From Rhizophagus sp. LPA8_4_AMF (taxonomy: Eukaryota; Glomeromycota; Glomeromycetes; Glomerales; Glomeraceae): a stretch of 23,210 bases of DNA. The position numbers and the translations under genes are program-made. Where the stretch lies: positions 1-23,210 of the forward strand of contig JADRCO010001045.1 in assembly GCA_021464525.1 (NCBI GenBank). Reading direction: 5' to 3'. Every line of letters begins with the position of its first letter. Position 1 is the first letter of the stretch. This document shows, piece by piece, positions 10,704-21,121 of the stretch. A model generated the notes under the pieces. The model was given only the letters and a program-made list of their open reading frames with translations, ran no database searches and was not told the origin of the DNA.

Positions 10704-11532
10704 TTATCTCGCATATTTCATCCATTTCTTTTGATATGTTAATGAATCTCCCATAGTTGCTTGTCTATTTATTCTTTTATGCTCTTCTTTTGATACAATA
10801 CGTTCAATTACTTCCCCCGATCCTTTAATTAATCTGGAATATAAATTAAATTCCATGAGTAAATAGACGAATGTATTTGTAAATTTTAAACATATGTATT
10901 TACCTAACTCGACCATCTACAGGATCTACTACTTCTCTAATTACTGATTGTTCTGCTTTATATTCTTTTTGTGTTTGAGGCATCATAGATGGTCTTTTTG
11001 GTTTCTTCTCAAGTTCTTCTTCCTCTTGGTGTATTGCACTGTTTGGACTTTGTATAGGATCCTTCTTCATTCGAAGCTTTTGTTGCCATTCTTTAACTTC
11101 TTGAATTAATTGAAGTTCTTCTTCATCCTTTTCTTCATGTTTCATTTTCTTCAATTTTTTATGTTTCTTATGTTTCTTCTTACTTTTCGACTTATGATGT
11201 CTTGAAATATAATCAACAGAATTTGTAGTATCCGTACTATAACTAAGTGAATCATTTTTTGATGAGGAATGATGTCTTTTGTGCTTTCTATGTTTGCTTT
11301 TTGATTTAGATTTTTTCTTTTTTGGTGAACGCGAACGAGAATGTGAGCGAGAATGTGAGCGAGAATGTGAACGAGAATGTGAGCGTGAAATTGAATACGA
11401 ACGTGGAGAAATTTCTCTTTTTCTTTTAAAATTATTATCTCTTTCTCTTTCTGGTAAATAGCTTTTTACTTCACTATGATGAGAAAGTGAAGAAGAATGT
11501 ATATGTGAACCTGATTGCGAATTTCGTGGCAT
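10704..11532 (-). CDS. ARL6IP4/SRp25-like RS-repeat splicing-associated protein, 2 exons
   Basis: Exons 11532-10904 and 10833-10704 join across a GTAAAT...CAG intron to 252 residues. The N-terminal half is Ser/His/Arg-rich, with an [10 protein letters not shown] repeat at about residues 49-69. Lysine-rich tracts ([22 protein letters not shown]) and an acidic stretch follow. The conserved C-terminus reads [18 protein letters not shown], then [19 protein letters not shown] and [10 protein letters not shown]. This end is diagnostic of the ARL6IP4 (SRp25, SR-25) family, nuclear-speckle proteins linked to pre-mRNA splicing. The basic low-complexity part is typical of the family. The conserved signature is split by the intron, which supports the splice model. 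It is transcribed divergently from LSC2. Confidence 0.85.
11328..11395. repeat. Coding minisatellite, 12-bp units
   Basis: About five imperfect 12-bp copies of gaatgtgagcga encode the SRSH repeat of the ARL6IP4-like protein on the minus strand. The opposite strand is open by chance and gives an ERECEREC shadow frame. Copy number is likely to vary between strains. Confidence 0.7.
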
Positions 11533-11727
11533 TTTTGTAAAAATTATTGTAACAAAATCACGAGTTTATTAGTGATCGCTCGGATTTTTTATCGGGTTTG
11601 GATAATAAACTGAACTTTCCAAACTTGGTTGCCCTGGATTGGTTATCGGATTTTGCGCAATCAGATAATGATTTGATCTACAATAAAAGATCTAAACACC
11701 AAAAACCACCGCTAAATTTTTTTAAAA
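11533..11727. promoter_or_regulatory. Divergent promoter, ARL6IP4-like / LSC2
   Basis: Only 195 bp separate the two start codons. The words atcggattt and atcgggtttgg recur (about 11580-11600 and 11643-11655). An ATTGG (CCAAT on the minus strand) lies near 11638. CCAAT-binding HAP complexes often act on respiratory genes, so a role at LSC2 is possible but inferred. Confidence 0.45.
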
Positions 11728-13662
11728 ATGTTTCGTTCATTGACCCTTGCCAAAGGTTTTGCCGGTCGAGCTTCAATGGTATCATAATTACTTTAATGTT
11801 ATGGGTAAGTTCCGCTGAAAAGTATTAATTATAATGTTTCCCTAGCTCGCCAAAGGGCAACAAAAACGCGGTCTTGCAATACATGAATATTTGTCAATGG
11901 AGCTCTTAAATAAATATGGTATAAAAACTCCGAAAGGTGGAGTCGCCAGGAGTCCTCAGGAAGCTTATGAAGTTGCACAAAAATTAGGTATGGATGTTAC
12001 TTGAATTTCACTTATGAGTATTTAGGGCTATTTTTTTTATCAATTGTTTGGTCATCTCTAGGTTTTAATTTTCAAGAACGAAATTTTTTCAAATCGATCG
12101 AATTAAAGTACTTATGGATAATAACTTTCTTTTTTTTTTATGAATTGGCGTTTAGGTACCGAGGACGCGGTTATCAAGGCTCAAGTACTTGCAGGTGGAC
12201 GTGGCAAAGGTACTTTTACAAGTGGTCTAAAGGGAGGAGTCAGAGCAGTCTTTTCGTAAGTTGTTACTTAAATTATTATTTATAGATATTAATTAATCGC
12301 ACTTCATTATTTAAATTAAAAACTTATTTTTCTTCTTAGTCCTGCTGAGGCTAGAATGTTCTCTGAACAAATGCTTGGTTATAAACTTATAACAAAACAA
12401 ACTGGTGCGGCTGGAAAAATATGTAATGCGGTAAAGGAACCAGTCTTGTTTGAATATGCCTTCGGTGTGTTGTAAATTATTATTTTTAATATATATATAT
12501 TTTTTCTTTCTATATTATAGGTCTTTATCGTTGAACGTAAATTCGTTCGTCGTGAATTTTATTTTGCCATTTTACAAGATAGAAAATCCCAAGGACCTGT
12601 TGTTGTAGCTTCTTCTCAAGGTGGTGTCGATATTGAAAGCGTGGCTGCGGAAAATCCTGATGCTATTTTAACATTGCCAATCGATCTCGATGTGGGTTTA
12701 AAAAGGGAAGATGCTAAGAATATAGTAGAAAAATTGGGATTTTCTCCAAAAGTTCTTGAAGAAGTTGGTATATTGTTAATGGATTCTTATTATCAAATAT
12801 ATCAAAATCTTGATTTCTTTTTTTTTTGTTTAGGCAACTGATATGATACAAAGACTTTATCAGCTATTTATTGATAAAGACTGTACACAAGTTGAAATTA
12901 ATCCTATGGCGGAATCTGCTGATCACGAAGGTAAATATTTTAGGCAATCTCATTTAATATAATTTAATTTAAATAATTTATATGTAAATTAGTTCTTTGT
13001 ATGGATGCAAAACTTAACTTCGACGATAATGCTGAATTCCGTCAAAAGGATGTATATGCCTTACGTGATACATCTCAAGAAGATCAACGTGAAGTTGAAG
13101 CAGCCAAATATAATTTGAATTATATTGGGTTAGATGGACAAATCGGATGTTTAGGTAGGCTAATGTCATTGAATGCAGTCTTTTCGACCCTTTAATAATG
13201 ATATATTTAAAATAAAATTTGATGAATAATTAAGTAAACGGAGCAGGGTTAGCTATGGCTACAATGGATATAATTAAACTTAATGGAGGAGAACCTGCTA
13301 ATTTTTTGGATGTTGGTGGAGGAGCAACAGCTGAACAAGTTACTGAGGCATTCAAAATCATATCGTCCGATCCACAAGTTACATCAATTTTAGTAAATAT
13401 TTTTGGAGGTATTATGCGCTGTGATATTATTGCTCAAGGTATAATTCAGGCTACTACGCAGTTACAGTTAACAATGCCAGTCATTGTTCGATTACAAGGT
13501 ACTGAAGTCAATGCTGCAAAGAAACTTATTGCAGAGTCAGGTTTACGTATTATTTCAATTGATGATCTTGATGATGCTGCTTCTAAATCCGTACAATTAT
13601 CAAAAATTGTTCAACTTGCGCGTCAGGCAAAGATAGACGTTACGTTTGAATTACCCATATAA
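11728..13662 (+). CDS. LSC2: Succinyl-CoA ligase (ADP-forming) beta subunit, mitochondrial, 8 exons
   Basis: Exons are 11728-11778, 11846-11987, 12156-12255, 12340-12430, 12521-12763, 12834-12930, 12993-13154 and 13235-13662, giving 437 residues, close to yeast Lsc2 and human SUCLA2. The enzyme makes ATP from succinyl-CoA in the TCA cycle as an alpha/beta dimer in the mitochondrial matrix. The sequence has an Arg/Lys-rich presequence ([17 protein letters not shown]), the ATP-grasp loop AGGRGKGTF (about 77-85), VEINPMAE (about 229-236) for Mg-nucleotide binding, [20 protein letters not shown], and the C-terminal [16 protein letters not shown] and [11 protein letters not shown]. Intron 5 appears to start with the unusual donor GTTGGT (12764), because the nearby GTATAT would shift the frame. 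The stop lies 128 bp from the convergent uL30m stop. Confidence 0.95.
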
Positions 13663-13790
13663 CCAATTAATTTAAATTTCGTTATTTTGTTAAATTTTAT
13701 AAACTACAATTTTATTTGTTCATCTTTCACTAAAATTAAAATCGGTTTTATTTATTCACCATGCTATCAGTTTTATTTCTATCATCGTAG

Positions 13791-14207
13791 TTATAAATTA
13801 GAGTTATGTTTTTTAATGATAACATAACCTTCTTTAGCCCTTTTTTTTCTTTCTTCGGGAGCAGGAATTCTTTTAACATTATTTACTTGTAAAATTTCTT
13901 TTACTTTGAGTATCATACCGGCAATATAAGCAGTTTGAGAGTGATAGACAGTTTGTTGTAAACGACGTAAACCTAGAGCTCGTACAACTCTTCGAAGTTT
14001 TAAAGGTAAACCAATCGTAGAGCGTCGTAAAGTAATTTTAAAAAAACCATTTGGAATTTTTGATGAATTTTTATGAGAAATTTGAGAAACTGATTTAGAA
14101 TTAGGCTTTATCGAAGTAGGAGGAATAAAGTAACTTTGTGAAAAATATCTGGATGTTACACGTGATTGAATTGAAAATAAATTTGTTAGAGAACATAAAA
14201 AGTTCAT
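13791..14207 (-). CDS. MRPL33: Mitochondrial large-subunit ribosomal protein uL30m (L30/MRPL33)
   Basis: A single exon of 138 residues, starting at the ATG at 14207. An upstream TTG that would add 12 residues is not needed. The first roughly 50 residues are Ser/Arg-rich and lack acidic residues, as expected of a mitochondrial targeting peptide. The L30 core begins at about 56 with FFKITLRRSTIGLP and continues LRRVVRALGLRRLQQTVYH and IAGMILKVKEILQV, which matches bacterial L30/uL30 throughout. A basic tail of about 25 residues follows. The gene is head-to-head with RPB2. Confidence 0.92.
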   Translation of the reverse strand: MNFLCSLTNLFSIQSRVTSRYFSQSYFIPPTSIKPNSKSVSQISHKNSSKIPNGFFKITLRRSTIGLPLKLRRVVRALGLRRLQQTVYHSQTAYIAGMILKVKEILQVNNVKRIPAPEERKKRAKEGYVIIKKHNSNL

Positions 14208-14417
14208 CTTTTTATTTAAATTGTTAAAACGAAAAGTCGACAATCAAATTATTCATACGAATCTTAGTAAACGACTCAAAAACTTTTTATTGGTTTAAGA
14301 TTCTAGATCATGTGATGTCAATATTGAAGAGTAACCATCTATCGATATTTATTATATCTATTTGATTTTTTTTTAATTTTGGTTTTTTGTCTATCTACTT
14401 TCCCTTCTTTAAGCACC
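14208..14417. promoter_or_regulatory. Divergent promoter, uL30m / RPB2
   Basis: 210 bp lie between the two ATGs. The region holds TATTGG (CCAAT reversed, about 14287) and a pyrimidine-rich leader, ctatctactttcccttctt, before the RPB2 start context accATGg. No clear TATA box can be picked out from the AT-rich background. Confidence 0.4.
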
Positions 14418-17400
14418 ATGGAAGACAGTTATTCATATAACATTAATATGCTTGATCAAAGTGATTTTGAAAATGTGGAACAAATGCAGTATGAAAGCTT
14501 TGAAGGAGAAGGTAGTTTGAATTTCAAAATTTTTTTTTTTTATTTCGCTATTAGTAACGTTGATAGATCTTGACTTAAATGTCGTGATTAGTGCATACTG
14601 GCTCTTTTATTAATTAATTTTTTAGTATAGATCCTAATTTGTTACAAACAATAAACTTTAGTAGACAAGAATCTTTAAAATTTTATATCAATAAATTTTC
14701 ATTTTTCGCCTCTTAGATATCATATATCGTCCACCCACAAATATATTATAAAAATTATTTCATTTTGTTTGACCACTGAAAAAATAATGGTTCATTATAT
14801 CAATTTAGAAGTTTATCAGGCTGATTCTGAATTAGAACCTGATATAAATCAAGAGGATTGTTGGACGGTCATATCTTCATTTTTTCATGACAAAGGCCTT
14901 GTACGACAACAACTTGATTCATTTGATGAGTTTGTACAAAATACTATGCAAGAAATTGTTGATGAAAATAAGAATCTTGTGTTGCAAACAGTTGCGGGAA
15001 ATCAGGGAGGGGAAGGTGATAAGGCAGTATGTTTTTATGCATATTATCATTTGATCTTTGAAATATTGAATCTTCCGAGAATATAAATAAGATATAAATG
15101 TTTTATTTTCATTTTCCTAGAAACGATATTATATCCGATTTGGACAAGTATACTTATCAAAACCTACTATGACTGAAGCTGATGGTAGTGTTCAGGCGAT
15201 GTTTCCACAAGAAGCACGCCTTAGGAATTTAACGTATGTATTATCAAATCAATACACGCATATATGTATATATCATCTAAACAAATCTATCAAATAGATA
15301 TGCTGCTCCTCTTTATGTTAACATGAAAGAGGAGACAATGATAGCAGATCCTAGAGCGCCGGAAAACAGAGGAAAAGCAACATTAAATGAAATGTTTGAT
15401 GAAGATGATTTAAAATATGACCCCGAAGAAGCATCATATGATAAAGTGTTTGTAGGAAAGGTAGATTCTATACTTTATTCAATAATTTTCTTTAAAGAAT
15501 TATATTAATTTAATTCTTTGATGATTTGAAGATTCCAGTTATGTTAAAATCAACATTTTGTGTGTTACATGGTTTAGATGACAAGAGCCTTTATGCTTTG
15601 AATGAATGTCCTTATGACCAGGTTTATCATAACTTATATTTATTTTTGTATTATGTATCTTTCTTTTAATATCTTCATTTAATAAGTCTATTTCATTATC
15701 TAAATTCAACAGGGTGGTTACTTTATCATAAATGGTTCTGAAAAGGTGTTGATTGCACAAGAAAGAATGGCATCAAACACTGTTTATGTTTTTGCAAAAT
15801 CACCGCCTTCACCTTATTCATTCACAGCTGAAATTAAAAGTGCTATAGAAAAGGGATCCAAATTAATCAGTTCATTAATGATTAAGCTTTTAGCAAAAAC
15901 GGCTGAGAAAGGTGTAAGTATTTATTAATCATGAACTTTTTTTATATGTAAGGTTTATTATTTCATTGATATTGAGCATTTTTTCTTGTTAGGCTACTGG
16001 ACAATCTATACAAGCAACTATGCCTTATATCAAAAAAGATGTACCTGTAGTTATTGCCTTTCGAGCACTTGGCGCTGTTTCCGATCAAGATTTTCTGCAA
16101 TATGTTTGTTATGATCATAGTGATACTCAAATGTTAGAAGCACTAAAACCATGTATAGAAGAAGCATTTGCGGTCCAAAGTATGGAGGTAGTTAATAAAA
16201 CTTAACATATTAATTATGTATTTTGTTTCATATGAATTTGTTATTTTATATAATTTCATTTAAATAGGTGGCGGCTGATTGGATAGGCCGTAGAGGTACT
16301 GCAACAGGAGCAACAAGAGACAAACGTATAAAGTATGTTTATTACTTTTTTTTTACATCTTTCAATTTTTAGTTTTTTTATTAATTCATTCTACATTCTC
16401 TATAGATATGCAAAAGATATTCTTCAAAAAGAATTGTTACCGCACGTTTCAACTGAGTATGGTTGTGAAAAAAGAAAAGCATTCTTCCTTGGTTATATGG
16501 TTCATAGACTTTTATTAGCTGCTCTTGGACGTCGTGAACTAGATGATCGAGACCATTATGGGAAAAAAAGAATGGATTTAGCAGGCCCACTTTTAGCTTC
16601 ATTGTTTCGTATGTTATTCAAAAAGCTTACAAAGGATGTATCAGCATACCTAAGAAAGGTTTGTGTGACTTATTATGAAATCAATGTTTGACGTATGAGA
16701 GTTTTATTAACTCAAATTACTTTGTTTCTTTTAATCAAGTGTATTGATGGTAATCGTGAATTCAATTTGAATTTAGCGATTAAAGCACAAACAATTACAA
16801 ATGGTCTAAAATATTCTCTTGCAACGGGAAATTGGGGAGACCAAAAAAAGGCTATGCAGGTAAAAATTTTTGAATTAAATTTACATTATATGTAATATCA
16901 AACAGTATTTATTTTGGAAATTTTGACTGAAATTTAGTCACGAGCTGGTGTATCTCAAGTGTTGAATCGATACACATTTGCATCCACTTTATCTCATTTG
17001 AGAAGATGTAATACTCCAATGGGAAGAGATGGAAAAATTGCAAAACCTCGCCAGTTACATAATACTCACTGGGGTATGGTATGTCCTTCTGAGACTCCTG
17101 AAGGACAAGCTTGCGGTCTTGTAAAGAATTTATCTTTAATGTCATACATTTCCGTTGGAAGCGCATCAAAACCAATTATTGATTTTTTGGAAGAATATGG
17201 AATGATTAATTTGAATCAACAATTTGATCCTGCAAATATCAAAGACAATGCAAAAGTTTTTGTCAATGGTAAATGGGTAGGAATATCTTCTTCACCTGAA
17301 CAATTGTCATATACTCTTAAAGGTTTACGAAGAACTGTTGACGTGAGCCCTGAAGTTAGTGTCGTTAGAGATATTCGAGAGAAAGAGTTAAGAATATATA

Positions 17401-19900
17401 CTGATGCTGGAAGAGTGTGCCGACCCTTATTTATCGTTGAAAATGAGCGCTTAAAAATAACAAAAGGAATTATTCAAAAACTGGATGTATATAAAATGGT
17501 GAGAATAACCTTTATGGTTAATTTAATTACTACTGTATTTTTATTCATGATGTAACGAATTAATTCATCTGTAATTATAGAAAAATCGTCAAGCTGGTCA
17601 AGTCGAAGAATCAGATGACGATTTGTTTGATGATGATGAAAATTTAGATGATGATATGGAAGAGGAGGATATTGATAATCCAGAGCAGTCATCTAGGAGA
17701 AGACGAAAAAAGAAAAAGTCATCATTTGGGTGGCAAGAATTAATTTCAAATAGTGTTGTAGAATATATTGATGCTGAAGAAGAAGAAACTGTTATGATTT
17801 GTATGACACCAGAGGATTTAGCGGCATCAAGGGTTTTCCATGAAACTGGTGAAATAAAGCAAGAAAAAGCACATGAAAGGGATATAGCAGCACGCGTAAA
17901 AACTGACACAAATTTAAAAACATATACTTGGACTCATTGTGAAATTCATCCTAGTATGATTTTGGGGATTTGTGCCAGTATTATTCCTTTTCCTGATCAT
18001 AATCAAGTAAGTATAAACTTAAAAGAAATTATTATTTTACAAATTTTCTTAATCCATTCTATAAAATAGTCCCCTCGTAATACGTATCAATCAGCTATGG
18101 GTAAACAAGCTATGGGTATTTATGTAACAAACTATCAATTAAGGATGGACACTTTAGCAAACATTTTGTATTATCCACAAAAACCTGTAGTAACAACAAG
18201 AGCAATGGAATTTTTAAGATTTCGTGAATTACCAGCAGGTCAGAATGCTATTGTTGCCATTCTTTGTTATAGTGGTTACAATCAAGAAGATTCTGTTATT
18301 ATGAATCAAAGTAGTATTGATAGAGGTTTGTTTAGGAGTATTTTTTACAGAAGTTATATGGATCAAGAAAAGAAAGTAGTAAGTAGAAAAAAATGAGGTA
18401 TACTTTATTCAATATGACGATTATTTATAAATCACTCAATTTATAGGGAATGCTGACTATTGAAGAATTTGAAAAGCCGACAAAAGAAACTACTCTTCGT
18501 CTTAAACATGGGACATATGAAAAATTGGAAGATGATGGATTAATTGCCCCCGGGACAAGAGTATCTGGGGACGACATAATTATTGGAAAAGTAACTCCGA
18601 TTTCGGCAGAGACTTTAGAACTTGGTCAAAGACAGACTTCACATGTTCAAAGAGATGCTTCTACACCAATGAGAAGTACGGAAACTGGTATTGTTGATCA
18701 AGTAATGGTGACAACAAATGCTGAAGGAATGAAATTTGTTAAAGTGAGAGTCAGAAGCACAAGAGTACCGCAGATGGGAGGTAAATAGGTTTTATTAATA
18801 TATTATTTTTATTTATATTTGATATAAATTAAAATAATATATATTTCGTAGACAAATTTGCTAGTAGGCATGGACAAAAAGGAACAATTGGTATTACATA
18901 TCGTCAAGAAGATATGCCTTTTACAGCTGAAGGGATTGCACCGGACCTTGTCATTAATCCTCATGCTATTCCAAGTCGTATGACGATTGGTCATTTGGTT
19001 GAATGTTTGTTAGGAAAGGTAACGAAATATAAATATTAATAATTATTTATCGTCAATTTCTATACATTTATTATTAAGGCTTCATTTATTTTGTAATTTA
19101 TTTGAAGGTTTCCACCTTAACAGGACAGGAAGGGGATGCAACTCCCTTTACGGATGTGACAGTCGAAGCTATTTCTCAAAGCTTAAGACTACAGGGATAT
19201 CAATCAAGAGGTTTTGAAGTAATGTATAATGGACATACAGGACGTAAATTAGCTGCACAAGTATTTTTAGGTCCAACTTATTATCAACGGCTAAAACATA
19301 TGGTGGATGACAAGATTCAGTATGTATACTTAATTTAATACTTAATAATTAATACTTAATACTTAATACTTAATATTTAATACTTAATAATTAATTTAGC
19401 TCACGTGCAAGAGGCCCCGTACAAATTTTAACACGTCAACCTGTTGAAGGTCGTAGTCGTGATGGTGGATTACGTTTTGGTGAAATGGAACGTGATTGTA
19501 TGATTTCTCATGGAACTGCCATGTTCTTAAAGGTAATTTATGAATTCTATAAGACAATTTTAATTCTTACTGCTTTCAATTGATTTATTTCATTCAATAA
19601 AATTGTTTAAACTATAGGAACGTTTGTTTGATGCATCAGATGCTTATCGTGTCCATGTATGTGATATATGTGGATTAATGGCTATTGCAAATCTTAAGAA
19701 AAATACTTTTGAATGTAAAGCTTGTAAAAATACTACACAGGTTTGTGACTATATGTTCATATTCTTTTTTGATTTCAATTTTTTTTTTAATATGTATATT
19801 TTTGTATAATTAGATATCACAAATTCATATACCATATGCATGTAAATTATTATTCCAAGAATTAATGGCAATGAATATTTCACCACGCTTATTCACATAA
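14418..19900 (+). CDS. RPB2: RNA polymerase II second-largest subunit, 19 exons
   Basis: Exons: 14418-14511, 14809-15026, 15121-15233, 15298-15460, 15532-15621, 15713-15913, 15993-16187, 16268-16332, 16406-16658, 16740-16859, 16938-17498, 17581-18006, 18070-18378, 18447-18780, 18852-19018, 19108-19319, 19400-19532, 19618-19740 and 19814-19900. They join in frame to 1287 residues (yeast Rpb2 is 1224). It forms, with Rpb1, the active centre of nuclear Pol II. Visible landmarks are the protrusion start [10 protein letters not shown], the fork and hybrid-binding regions ([36 protein letters not shown]), the acidic pair of the active site in [18 protein letters not shown] (E906-D907), [17 protein letters not shown], and the C-terminal zinc site CDICG...CKAC (Cys1233, 1236, 1251, 1254). 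Two features are odd. An acidic then basic insertion occupies residues 692-739, and the tail ends at SPRLFT, a few residues shorter than yeast. Intron 1 is 297 nt; the others are mostly 60-90. Confidence 0.97.
17581..17724 (+). other. RPB2: RPB2 lineage-specific acidic/basic insertion (residues 692-739)
   Basis: Exon 12 opens with 48 low-complexity codons: an Asp/Glu-rich run ([20 protein letters not shown]) and then [12 protein letters not shown]. The conserved [21 protein letters not shown] resumes straight after. In yeast the matching linker (ITKG/KVRKG helix to the WSSLL segment, external 2 domain) is much shorter. The frame is open and the flanks are conserved, so this is an in-frame insertion rather than a misread intron. 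Confidence 0.75.
19335..19397. repeat. TACTTAA microsatellite in RPB2 intron 16
   Basis: About seven tandem or near-tandem copies of (a)atacttaat, with variants aataattaat and aatatttaat, fill most of the 80-nt intron between 19320 and 19399. Confidence 0.75.
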
Positions 19901-20446
19901 TCATCAAATATAAATGAAAGGTATTTTTATTATTATTTTATTTTATTTTCTTTTTAATTATCATTATATTAATTCAATATATATTTACTATATATAAATA
20001 GATCCTGATTTTATTTTTTTATTTAAAACAAACATAGAATTAAACTATAGAAAAACTATTCATGTATATTTTTGGTTAAATAAGATAATTTGAATTATCT
20101 AATTTTATTAAATAATATTTAATTTTTATCAATTTTATTTATCAATAAATTAACAACTTTAATAATATTATTTTAGATTATAATAAACTAAACTAGAAAT
20201 TTATCTAAACAAATAATTAAATTAGATTTATAATTCTTAAATAAAATCTAAAAATTTTGTTAAATTATATTACAAATATTAATATTATAATTACTTATTT
20301 CATATGTATTTTATATATACATAGATTTTTTATTCTGTAATATTATTTGTAAAAATATATTGTAATATATAATATAATTTTAAATTATAATTTTAATTTG
20401 TTAGTTGGATAGATAAATACAATTTATCAGATAATATTTAGGGTGA
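19901..20446. other. AT-rich 3' flank of RPB2
   Basis: Extremely AT-rich sequence with no open frame or recognisable element. It probably starts with the RPB2 3' UTR. Confidence 0.5.
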
Positions 20447-20485
20447 CATTGTCTAATTAGATTCTTTTTCCAGCACTTATCCAAT
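20447..20485 (-). repeat. Solo arm related to the 20726-20800 foldback element
   Basis: Read on the minus strand, this 39-mer begins attggataagtgctggaaaaa and ends tagacaatg. It matches the left arm of the foldback at 20724-20760 at most positions. No partner arm in inverted orientation is evident within about 60 bp upstream, so it looks like half of another copy. Confidence 0.55.
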
Positions 20486-20719
20486 TTGTATAATATATTG
20501 AATTTATTATTAAAGAAAAACTTTATATAAATTTATATATTGTAGAAAGAATCTGGATATTTTTAAAACAGGGCATAATACTTTTAAGGCAAACATCTTT
20601 ATCTTTATTTATTAATTATATAAAATTTACATTAAAATAAGTTATCCATTTAAAAAATTCAAAAATTGTTTTTTTTTTGCAAATATCTCAACAGGACTCC
20701 AAATAATTATAATTAAGGT

Positions 20720-20806
20720 TATATTGGGTAAGTGCTGAAAAAAGGACTAATTAAACAATGGATTTCATTGTTTATTTGGTCTCTTTTTCCAGCACTCACC
20801 TATATT
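20720..20806. mobile_element. Small foldback (MITE-like) element
   Basis: Two arms of about 37 nt (20724-20760 and 20766-20802) are inverted repeats separated by a 5-nt loop (gattt). The left arm starts GGGTAAGTGCTGAAAAAAGG; the right arm read in reverse starts GGTGAGTGCTGGAAAAAGAG. The ends are flanked by direct TATATT at 20720-20725 and 20801-20806, which could be a target-site duplication, although the TA-rich setting makes chance possible. It has no coding capacity. Alternatively it is a hairpin RNA source. Confidence 0.55.
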
Positions 20807-21121
20807 AAACTTTTTTGAAATTTTACTATTGCCATCCTAAATTTAATTTAAAAGCTATAGTTATAAAACTTTAATAAAAGAATTGCCTTATTATTATCTA
20901 TAATTTTATAATTTAAAAAGTATCATTTATTGAAAAAAGTCTCTCCTGTTTGGTTTATAACCATTTTTTTACTAATATTTTTTGCACAAAAATTTTATTT
21001 TTTTGTTTTATTTTCTTTAAATAATACGTTTTAAGCCTTTATAATACACTTTATTTTTCTTTATTTTAGCTTTCTTTTATATTTCTACTAACATAGTTTT
21101 AATAACGAACTTTAACTTTTA
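20807..21121. other. AT-rich non-coding stretch
   Basis: Low-complexity sequence with long T runs and no supportable gene, RNA or repeat. Confidence 0.4.

Noticed and set aside
11279..11461. Plus-strand frame encoding ERECEREC repeats
   Set aside because: It is the antisense shadow of the SRSH minisatellite in the ARL6IP4-like gene.
11598..11828. Plus-strand frame across the LSC2 start
   Set aside because: It is in a different frame from LSC2 and runs through the divergent promoter and intron 1.
14512..14808. Possible extra exon in the long first RPB2 intron
   Set aside because: No conserved RPB2 sequence is missing between the flanking exons, and the direct GT-AG join gives a continuous acidic N-terminus.
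17598..17909. Minus-strand Ser-rich frame opposite RPB2
   Set aside because: It is the complement of the acidic GAT/GAA-rich insertion codons, so a compositional shadow.
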